A stretch of DNA of 16,120 nt from assembly GCA_017390825.1 (NCBI GenBank), contig JAFPAK010000097.1, positions 1 through 16,120 on the forward strand. The letters run 5' to 3'. A program made the translations under genes and the position numbers. Within the stretch, counting starts at the first letter, position 1. Each line of letters begins with the position of its first letter. The notes under the pieces are model-generated. The model did not search any database and had not been told where the DNA came from. It worked only from the letters and a program-made list of their open reading frames with translations. This DNA is from Clostridia bacterium. GTDB taxonomy: Bacteria; Bacillota_A; Clostridia; Oscillospirales; Acutalibacteraceae. This document shows, piece after piece, positions 9,901 through 15,325 of the stretch.

Positions 9901-10108
9901 TGAGAGGCTCCATATAAACCTTATCGGCGATAATGGTATCTGTCATAATTGTTGCAGGGTTAGAGTTGACAAGCACAACCTCGTAACCCTCTTCTTTAAG
10001 AGCAAGACAAGCCTGAGTGCCTGCATAGTCAAACTCTGCAGCCTGCCCGATAACTATAGGACCTGAGCCTATAATCAAAACTTTTTTAATATCTGTTCTC
10101 TTTGCCAT
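6938..10108 (-). CDS. carB: Carbamoyl-phosphate synthase large subunit
   Basis: CarB makes carbamoyl phosphate from bicarbonate, ammonia and two ATP for pyrimidine and arginine synthesis; normally CarA supplies ammonia from glutamine through a tunnel. The 1056-aa protein has the duplicated ATP-grasp architecture: first half [17 protein letters not shown] with [14 protein letters not shown], second half starting near residue 550 with [20 protein letters not shown], and a C-terminal MGS-like allosteric domain (about 930-1056). It is full length. No carA is in the window, so its partner must lie elsewhere. Its ribosome site (GAGATGA) is weak. It is 31 nt after guaA and 74 nt before purC. Confidence 0.96.
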   Translation of the reverse strand: [1056 protein letters not shown]

Positions 10109-10139
10109 ATAATTTCATCTCGCATTCTACGTTGTGACC

Positions 10140-11120
10140 TTACTCGAATTCTATTGTTCCCACAGGCTTTGGTGTATAATCTACAAGAACACGGTTAATA
10201 CCTTCCACCTCGTGTGTAATGCGTTCTGTTATATGATGAATAAGCGAATGCGGAATATCCTCAACGGTTGCCGTCATTGCATCGGTTGTATTTACTGCAC
10301 GGATAATCGCCGCCCAACCCTCATAACGTTTGCCGTTTCTTACTCCGACACTTTTGAAATCGGGTACCGCAACAAAATATTGCCATACTTTTTCTGCAAG
10401 ACCGTTTTTGTCAAACTCATCACGAAGTATAGCATCCGCTTCTCTCAAAGCGTGCAAACGGTCACGGGTAATGGCTCCGAGACAACGAACACCCAGACCG
10501 GGACCGGGAAACGGCTGGCGGTAAACCATACCGTGAGGAAGCCCTAATGCTTCTCCAACAACACGAACCTCGTCTTTAAACAGAAGCTTAACGGGTTCGA
10601 CAAGCTTAAATTCCATTCCTTCAGGCAAACCGCCCACGTTGTGGTGAGCCTTCACGCCGTCGGATTCAAGTATATCGGGATAAATAGTACCTTGTGCCAG
10701 ATACCCGATTCCTTCAAGCTTTGCAGCTTCTTCGTCAAACACTTTGATGAATTCACCGCCGATGATTTTACGCTTCCTTTCAGGGTCAGCTACACCGTCA
10801 AGCAAATTCAGAAAACGGTCTGCAGCATCAACATAAATAAGGTTGGCATCCAATTCCTTGCCGAAAACATCGATAACTTGTTCGCTTTCACCCTTACGCA
10901 TCAAGCCGTGATTGACGTGAACGCAAACAAGCTGTTTCCCTATAGCTTTGATAAGAAGTGCCGCAACAACGCTTGAGTCAACTCCGCCTGAAAGTGCCAG
11001 CAATACTTTGCCGTCTCCTACATGAGTGCGGATTTCCTCAATCTGTTCTTCAATAAATTTTTGTGCAAGCTCCGGAGTAGTAATTCTCTCCATACTTTCC
11101 GGACGAATTATTTTTTCCAT
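10140..11120 (-). CDS. guaA: GMP synthase, ATP-pyrophosphatase subunit without glutaminase domain
   Basis: The enzyme activates XMP with ATP and aminates it to GMP. This 326-aa protein carries only the ATP-pyrophosphatase and dimerization domains: PP-loop SGGVDSS (44-50), HVNHGLMRKGE (about 70-80), AQGTIYPDILES, KAHHNVGGLPE, FPGPGLGVR and the C-terminus PVGTIEFE. The usual N-terminal class I glutamine amidotransferase domain (about 190 aa) is absent; a 20-residue stretch replaces it. The frame could extend 13 codons further, but ATG 11120-11118 follows AAGGAGAGG, so that start is used. The upstream gene in the operon is not a glutaminase. It therefore either uses free ammonia or pairs with a separate GATase subunit, as in archaeal GuaAa/GuaAb. 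It lies 16 nt after the cofE-like gene and 31 nt before carB. Confidence 0.93.
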   Translation of the reverse strand: MEKIIRPESMERITTPELAQKFIEEQIEEIRTHVGDGKVLLALSGGVDSSVVAALLIKAIGKQLVCVHVNHGLMRKGESEQVIDVFGKELDANLIYVDAADRFLNLLDGVADPERKRKIIGGEFIKVFDEEAAKLEGIGYLAQGTIYPDILESDGVKAHHNVGGLPEGMEFKLVEPVKLLFKDEVRVVGEALGLPHGMVYRQPFPGPGLGVRCLGAITRDRLHALREADAILRDEFDKNGLAEKVWQYFVAVPDFKSVGVRNGKRYEGWAAIIRAVNTTDAMTATVEDIPHSLIHHITERITHEVEGINRVLVDYTPKPVGTIEFE

Positions 11121-11136
11121 ACAAGCCTCTCCTTGC

Positions 11137-12336
11137 TTATTCGTTGGTGTAATTATCAAAATAACCCTGGATATATACGATAGGTGTTCCCTTGTCGCCC
11201 GAACCCGAAGTCAGGTCGCACAGCGAACCGATAAGATCGGTCAGACGACGGGGCGTTGTTCCCTGAGAAACCATGTTGCCGACAAGAGAGGAACCGTCTT
11301 TCTGCATAATTTTCTCTTTGATTGCTTCTTGTAATGCTTCTCCCGAAAGAGCCGAAAAATCGTTATCAGCAAGATATTTCAGCTTTAATTCATTTGGTGT
11401 TCCTTCCAGACCGGGAGTATATGCAGGAGATACGACAGGGTCAGCAAGTTCCCATATTTTACCTACGGGATCTTTGAATGCACCGTCACCGTAAACCATA
11501 ACTTCAATATGCTTTCCCGTAATTTCAAGCAATCTTGATTGAATATCCTCTACCGTTTTCTGACATTCTTCTCTCGGGAACAGCTTTACCGTATCTTCGC
11601 TTGATTTGTTTGAACCTAACAGACCGTAACGGGCATTAAATCCGCTTCCTTCAACAGATTCAGCCATAATTTCATCAAGACCGTATACTTTTTCAGCACC
11701 CGCTGCCTTTAAAAGACGTTTTGTTCGAGCACGGGTATGAATATCGCAGTTAAGTACATTTTTTGTATATTTTAAAACAGAACGGCAGTCATTGGCAAAG
11801 ACGACCTCAACTTCTGCTCCGGATTCACGGATGAGATTTGAATAATAATCTACATAATCAACACCTGTAAAAGTATGCTTAGGATAACCGAATAACTCAC
11901 GCCACTGTGCTTCAGATAAAACATCCGTATAAGGATTTATGCCTTTTTCATCCAGCTTATCCAAATCCACAAGATGGTTTCCCACTTCATCAGACGGGTA
12001 ACTCAACATCAGCACAACCTTTTTGCAACCTTTAGCAATACCGCGCAAGCAGATTGCAAAACGGTTTCGGCTCAGAATCGGGAAAATAACACCTACGGTT
12101 TCGCCGCCGAACTTATTGCGGACATCGGTTGCGATGTTATCCACGCTTGCATAGTTCCCTTGTGCACGTGCCACGATGGCTTCCGTCATACAAACTACAT
12201 CCCGATCTCTCGGAACAAGTCCCTCAACATTCATTGCTTCAACAACAGAACCGGTTACGATTTCCACAAGGTCATCTCCCTGACGGATAATCGGAGCACG
12301 AAGTCCCATTGAAACTGTTCCATAAACTCTGCTCAT
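11137..12336 (-). CDS. F420-0:gamma-glutamyl ligase family (CofE-like) protein of unknown role
   Basis: CofE adds glutamate to coenzyme F420-0 in methanogens and actinobacteria. The 399-aa protein has the family N-terminus GLRAPIIRQGDDLVEIV (11-27), then RDRDVVCMTEAIVARAQGNY, PILSRNRFAICLRGIAKG, FANDCR, YGDGAFKDPVGKIWELADPVVSP (about 284-306) and a C-terminal GSGDKGTPIVY. It is longer than CofE of F420 producers (about 250 aa). No F420 pathway gene is near, and low-GC Clostridia of this kind are not known F420 makers, so the substrate is probably different. It heads a nucleotide operon and is divergent to a LysR regulator. The start is set by GGGAGGA 7 nt before ATG. Family fairly sure, function unknown. 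Confidence 0.82.
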   Translation of the reverse strand: MSRVYGTVSMGLRAPIIRQGDDLVEIVTGSVVEAMNVEGLVPRDRDVVCMTEAIVARAQGNYASVDNIATDVRNKFGGETVGVIFPILSRNRFAICLRGIAKGCKKVVLMLSYPSDEVGNHLVDLDKLDEKGINPYTDVLSEAQWRELFGYPKHTFTGVDYVDYYSNLIRESGAEVEVVFANDCRSVLKYTKNVLNCDIHTRARTKRLLKAAGAEKVYGLDEIMAESVEGSGFNARYGLLGSNKSSEDTVKLFPREECQKTVEDIQSRLLEITGKHIEVMVYGDGAFKDPVGKIWELADPVVSPAYTPGLEGTPNELKLKYLADNDFSALSGEALQEAIKEKIMQKDGSSLVGNMVSQGTTPRRLTDLIGSLCDLTSGSGDKGTPIVYIQGYFDNYTNE

Positions 12337-12354
12337 AATTATTCCTCCCAATTA

Positions 12355-12383
12355 TTGACTTGTTTGTCTGACTGTATTATAAT
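12355..12383 (+). promoter_or_regulatory. Predicted promoter of lysR
   Basis: TTGACT (12355-12360), a 17-nt spacer and a perfect TATAAT (12378-12383) precede the lysR start codon by 58 nt. It overlaps the opposite promoter at 12376-12404, sharing the palindromic ATTATAAT. Confidence 0.82.
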
Positions 12384-12404
12384 CCAATCAACAGCATAAG
12401 TAAA
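12376..12404 (-). promoter_or_regulatory. Predicted promoter of the cofE-like-guaA-carB-purC operon
   Basis: On the minus strand TTTACT (12404-12399), a 17-nt spacer and TATAAT (12381-12376) give a short 5' UTR of about 30 nt. GTAA-N12-TTAC (12400-12419) around its -35 is a possible LysR-type binding site (the T-N11-A class), which would place the regulator where activators usually bind. No purine riboswitch fits in the short leader. Confidence 0.6.
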
Positions 12405-12441
12405 ACAGATAATTCTTACAACAGTTATAAGGAGAACTTAT

Positions 12442-13314
12442 ATGAAAACCAAACTTGATTATTATCGGATTTTTTATGAAACAGCACGTTTTCAATCATT
12501 TTCAACTGCTGCTCAGCATTTATATATTTCTCAGTCTGCCATTTCACAGTGCATTCATCAGCTTGAAAGTGATCTTAATGTTCAGCTTTTTGTCAGAACA
12601 AGAAGAGGAATAACCCTTACTAATGAAGGTAAAATACTGTTTTTAAAGGTGGAAAACGCAATCAACTCTATAGATCAAGGTGAAAAGCAATTGGAAAAGC
12701 TTCGGCATCTTGAATCAGGTGAATTAAAAATTGCCGCCGGTGATACAATAACAACACACTTTCTGTTGAAATATCTTGAAGATTATCACGCCACCTATCC
12801 CGAGATAAGAATTGAAATGGCAAACTCTTATTCTTCTCAGATGCTCAACCTTGTAAAAGAAGGAAAAGCAGATCTTGCATTTGTAAATATGCCTTTATCA
12901 GATGATGAGCTTATAATCGAGCCTTGCCTCGAAATAGACGATGTATTTGTCTGTGGTCCCGATTTCGAAACAAAAGAGTCCTATTCCTGGGAGGAAGTGG
13001 CAGAATTACCTCTTATTCTTCTTGAAAAACATTCATCATCACGTCGTTTTCTTGATAAGAATTTCAAAGAAAAAAACATAGCATTGAATCCACAGATTGA
13101 AGTAGCGGTGCACGATTTACTGATTCGTTTTGCTTCCATTCATCTCGGTGTTTCGTGTGTTATTGAACAGTTTGCCAAAGTTGAATTGGAAAAAGGCATC
13201 GTACAAAGACTGTCTGTCAACCCGCCACTGCCCAAAAGGAGTATCGGCTGTGCATATTTAAAGAACGCACCGCTTTCCTATGCTGCAAAAGCATTTGTTG
13301 AAATGATCAAATAA
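12442..13314 (+). CDS. LysR-family transcriptional regulator
   Basis: The 290-aa protein has the standard LysR layout: winged HTH at 1-60, with the core FSTAAQHLYISQSAISQCIHQLE (20-42) and FVRTRRGITLTNEG, and a periplasmic-binding-like effector domain from about 90 to 290. AAGGAG precedes the ATG by 8 nt. It is transcribed divergently from the cofE-like-guaA-carB-purC operon, with overlapping promoters; LysR regulators commonly control the divergent neighbour and themselves. Its effector is unknown, with a nitrogen or nucleotide-related ligand the natural guess from context. Module B begins 8 nt after the stop codon, and a 7-bp hairpin there (13314-13331) is not followed by a clear U-tract. 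Confidence 0.93.
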   Translation: MKTKLDYYRIFYETARFQSFSTAAQHLYISQSAISQCIHQLESDLNVQLFVRTRRGITLTNEGKILFLKVENAINSIDQGEKQLEKLRHLESGELKIAAGDTITTHFLLKYLEDYHATYPEIRIEMANSYSSQMLNLVKEGKADLAFVNMPLSDDELIIEPCLEIDDVFVCGPDFETKESYSWEEVAELPLILLEKHSSSRRFLDKNFKEKNIALNPQIEVAVHDLLIRFASIHLGVSCVIEQFAKVELEKGIVQRLSVNPPLPKRSIGCAYLKNAPLSYAAKAFVEMIK

Positions 13315-13322
13315 AACAGTAT

Positions 13323-13369
13323 AAACTGTTTCTGCGTTCTTCCGAATACGGTGCGGTGAGTCTGAAACT
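13323..13369 (-). pseudogene. 47-bp remnant of the 102-aa hypothetical gene (module B)
   Basis: This stretch matches 1836-1882, the part coding for the RLTAPYSEERRNSL region, at 46 of 47 positions. It is joined directly to the mini-ORF region, so about 320 bp present in module A are missing here. There is no start codon or complete frame. Confidence 0.75.
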
Positions 13370-13372
13370 TTT

Positions 13373-13384
13373 CTATCGTCTCAT
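13373..13384 (-). CDS. Mini-ORF MRR in module B
   Basis: ATG AGA CGA TAG with AAGGAGG 9 nt upstream (13394-13400), exactly as in module A. It follows the terminator of the 331-aa gene. Conservation of site and stop in both copies is notable, but function is unproven. Confidence 0.35.
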   Translation of the reverse strand: MRR

Positions 13385-13409
13385 TTCTGAAATCCTCCTT
13401 TCGGGCATC

Positions 13410-13439
13410 AAAAAACAGCCACGAAATCAATCGTGACTG
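13410..13439 (-). terminator. Intrinsic terminator overlapping the end of the HTH gene (module B)
   Basis: On the minus strand CAGUCACGA (13439-13431) and UCGUGGCUG (13424-13416) form a 9-bp stem whose loop holds the TGA stop codon, then UUUUUU. Ribosomes finishing the gene would cover the 5' arm, so termination may depend on translation. Confidence 0.75.
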
Positions 13440-14422
13440 TCTTTGTCTGCTTTTTCAGTTTTCTTAGATTTTTTTGAGTGGGTGTCGAGAAATTCTCCGT
13501 ACTGCATAGTAACAAATTGTTCGTAGGCTGTTGCTAATTTTTGAATGCGTTTATAAATTGCACTCGGTGTTTTGTAGCCGAAAAATGCCGCAATCTGTTC
13601 AAGCGTGCATCCGTCCATACGCATCTGCAAAATTTGTTTGTCCTTTTTGTCAAGTGCCGATGTGAACGTATCGACTTTTTCTTTTGCAAGGATTTTTGTT
13701 TCAAAATCCTCACGTGGTGCAGGCAAATGAATCAGCAATTCTTCGCTGATTTCTTCGTCTGACTTGATTGCTTCATCAAGAAAGATAGGCTTTTTGTTAT
13801 CGTTCCACGAGCAATACCATTTGTTGACGAAATCTCTTTTGTTTGTGCTTTTTCGTTCGCTGTAATCATCCATCTGACGGTTTTTCCACACTTCATCAAT
13901 CATCGGTTGCCAGTTCTGTTCCTCAACAATCATATCCGTGAGATTACCGATAAGGTTACTGAACTGCTGATATGTAAGCCACGGAATTTCCATGCCCTGC
14001 GGCATCGTAAACAGTTTTTGAAAGCTCCATTCCATTTCCGTTTCAAATTTATTGCGAAAATGATTTTGGATTGCATAACACAAACGCCACAGGGGGAAGT
14101 CACCCGAATAGCTTGTCCACTTTCCTGGAATATCACCGTAACCATTACTGCGAGGAACTTGAATAAACTGCCACACAGACCAAGCATAACAATCCCAGAC
14201 AAGTTCGAGAAACGCATCGTCATTGATGAGATTATCATATTTGTCTGTGCGGAGAACATCATACGGACTTCTCGGAATTTCAAGATACTGCTTGCGTTTT
14301 GAAACCAATTCTTTCGGCAATGCATAGAAAAGCGGAAGCCAAGCAAGATTGCTGTCCTGCGGAATCGTTATTATCTGATTCGGAAGCAGAACGATAAAAC
14401 TGTTTTTAGCGGTATCAGCCAT
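13427..14422 (-). CDS. Hypothetical protein with C-terminal sigma-70 region 4-like HTH
   Basis: The 331-aa protein starts at ATG 14422-14420 after GGTGAT; an ATT start two codons upstream is less likely. The N-terminal two thirds are rich in Trp and aromatic residues and match no family I recognise. Residues 256-295, ALDKKDKQILQMRMDGCTLE and following, read as a sigma region 4-like helix-turn-helix (leucine-rich helix, then TLEQIAAFFGY and a recognition helix TPSAIYKRIQK). The C-terminal tail is lysine-rich. It is therefore probably a DNA-binding regulator or sigma-like factor of an accessory element. It is preceded by two hairpin leaders and a promoter, and ends in a terminator covering its stop codon. 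A deleted copy lies at 2262-2290. Confidence 0.75.
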   Translation of the reverse strand: MADTAKNSFIVLLPNQIITIPQDSNLAWLPLFYALPKELVSKRKQYLEIPRSPYDVLRTDKYDNLINDDAFLELVWDCYAWSVWQFIQVPRSNGYGDIPGKWTSYSGDFPLWRLCYAIQNHFRNKFETEMEWSFQKLFTMPQGMEIPWLTYQQFSNLIGNLTDMIVEEQNWQPMIDEVWKNRQMDDYSERKSTNKRDFVNKWYCSWNDNKKPIFLDEAIKSDEEISEELLIHLPAPREDFETKILAKEKVDTFTSALDKKDKQILQMRMDGCTLEQIAAFFGYKTPSAIYKRIQKLATAYEQFVTMQYGEFLDTHSKKSKKTEKADKDSHD

Positions 14423-14447
14423 AATCAATCACCACGTTTCGGAGAAT

Positions 14448-14480
14448 ATTTCACCCCTTCACTTATATATGGAGTGAAAT
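14448..14480 (-). promoter_or_regulatory. Conserved hairpin leader, copy 2 (directly before the HTH gene)
   Basis: As minus-strand RNA, AUUUCACUCC (14480-14471) pairs along its whole length with GGGGUGAAAU (14457-14448), one U-G pair, around a 13-nt loop AUAUAUAAGUGAA. It lies 25 nt before the start codon of the 331-aa gene. Unlike copies 1 and 3 it has no TTGACA box of its own. Confidence 0.6.
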
Positions 14481-14541
14481 CAATTAAATTTTTCCTGAAT
14501 TTTGAAAATTTTTATTTTTCGTAAAAAACATCGGTTTGTTT

Positions 14542-14597
14542 CAGAGAAAAATTACCCCTCACTTATATATGGAGCGAAGTTGAATGAATTTTTCCTG
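14542..14597 (-). promoter_or_regulatory. Conserved hairpin leader, copy 3
   Basis: As minus-strand RNA, CAGGAAAAAUU (14597-14587) pairs with AAUUUUUCUCUG (14553-14542) through 11 bp with one bulged U. Inside it CUCC (14574-14571) faces GGGG (14558-14555) around the shared loop. It sits just downstream of the promoter at 14613-14640. Confidence 0.6.
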
Positions 14598-14612
14598 AAA
14601 TCCAAAAAATAT

Positions 14613-14640
14613 TTTATAACAGTTTTTTCAGAGGTGTCAA
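14613..14640 (-). promoter_or_regulatory. Predicted promoter of module B
   Basis: On the minus strand TTGACA (14640-14635), 16 nt, TATAAA (14618-14613). Boxes and spacing match the module A promoter. The leader to the HTH gene would be about 190 nt and hold both hairpin copies. Confidence 0.7.
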
Positions 14641-14745
14641 GTTTCAATGAAAGAAAAATTTTTGTTAAAATATTTTATAAAATAATGCATGATTTCACTT
14701 TGTTAAAAGTGCAAAACTTTAAATCGATAAAGCGAATAATTTTTT

Positions 14746-14777
14746 GTGAAAATTCGCAATTGACGGCAAATTTTCAC
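14746..14777. promoter_or_regulatory. Inverted repeat around the -35 box of the T-box promoter
   Basis: GTGAAAATT (14746-14754) and AATTTTCAC (14769-14777) are perfect 9-bp arms, with half-site centres 23 bp apart, flanking TTGACG. A dimeric repressor bound here would occlude the promoter. The AT-rich surroundings weaken the case. Confidence 0.35.
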
Positions 14778-14788
14778 GGTGCTATAAT
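14760..14788 (+). promoter_or_regulatory. Promoter of the T-box-ilvA transcript
   Basis: TTGACG (14760-14765), 17-nt spacer, TATAAT (14783-14788). Transcription would start near 14795, about 20 nt before the first T-box aptamer. Confidence 0.85.
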
Positions 14789-14814
14789 GACAACAATTTA
14801 ATAACTCAACAAAC

Positions 14815-14990
14815 GCAATGACGAGGAGCGGCAGATTAATCCCGCATCAGAGAGCCGATGGTTGGTGTGAATCGGCGGACGGATTTATCAAGGCTAAATC
14901 ACCTCAGAGCGGCGAGCCTGAAAAAATTTTTGAGTAAGGCAGACGGAGCCCGACCGTTACAGCGGGGAGCGATGTTAGTCGTGTTTTTGT
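14815..14990 (+). ncRNA. First T-box aptamer (Stem I to II region), no antiterminator
   Basis: It has the T-box Stem I landmarks: GACGAGGA at the base, the AGAGAG bulge (14849-14854), a GCCGAT/ATCGGC stem with the conserved distal loop GGTTGGTGTGAA (14860-14871), and CCTCAGAGC closing the base. In the aligned specifier position it reads ATC (14887-14889), an isoleucine codon. It then has the Stem II block 14942-14981, matching 15139-15178 at 36 of 40 positions. The TGGTACCGC T-box sequence and terminator are missing. Confidence 0.75.
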
Positions 14991-15009
14991 AGTGTAACTA
15001 CCATAAAAG

Positions 15010-15297
15010 CTATGATGAGGAATAAGCGGTTTGTACCTGCTTCAGAGAGTTGACGGATGGTGCGAGTCAACGGAAGGTCTTATTTGCGAGCTCTCCTCTG
15101 AGCAGCCTACCCGAACCAATCTTTTGATACATAGGGAGGACGGAGCCTGACCGTTACAGCAGGGCGCGATGTTGGTCGCAGTGAGTGGTCGCCTTTTTGG
15201 GCGGCAAGAAGAGTGGTACCGCAAGATTTTTAATTATTTTGTATTAGAAATCCTGTCTCTTTACTATTTTTAGTTAAGAGACGGGATTTTTTGTTTT
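15010..15297 (+). ncRNA. Second, complete T-box riboswitch (isoleucine-type)
   Basis: Stem I has GATGAGGA, AGAGAG, the distal loop GGATGGTGCGA and TCCTCTGAGC; in the same register as the first copy the specifier is ATT (15082-15084), again isoleucine. The invariant T-box TGGTACCGC (15214-15222) binds the free 3' end of uncharged tRNA. The antiterminator pairs AAGAG (15209-15213) with CTCTT (15257-15261) and CAAGATTT (15222-15229) with AAATCCTG (15248-15255), one mismatch. This excludes the terminator. Uncharged tRNA-Ile should thus turn on the downstream ilvA. Confidence 0.88.
15248..15292 (+). terminator. T-box-controlled terminator before ilvA
   Basis: AAATCCTGTCTCTT (15248-15261) pairs with AAGAGACGGGATTT (15276-15289) through 14 bp with one U-G pair, followed by a T-run. 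Its 5' arm is the strand used by the antiterminator. Confidence 0.9.
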
Positions 15298-15325
15298 TAT
15301 TTTATCAAGATTGGAGTGTAGTGAA

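Noticed and set aside
12337..12441. Purine riboswitch ahead of the nucleotide operon.
   Set aside because: The predicted 5' UTR is about 30 nt and no purine aptamer core is seen.
13314..13331. 7-bp hairpin AAACAGT/ACTGTTT at the lysR stop codon as a terminator.
   Set aside because: It is followed by CTGCG rather than a U-tract and spans the junction with module B; too weak to call.
14448..14640. Repeats in module B as a CRISPR array.
   Set aside because: Only two units with unequal spacing, imperfect repeats and promoter-leader character; no cas genes.
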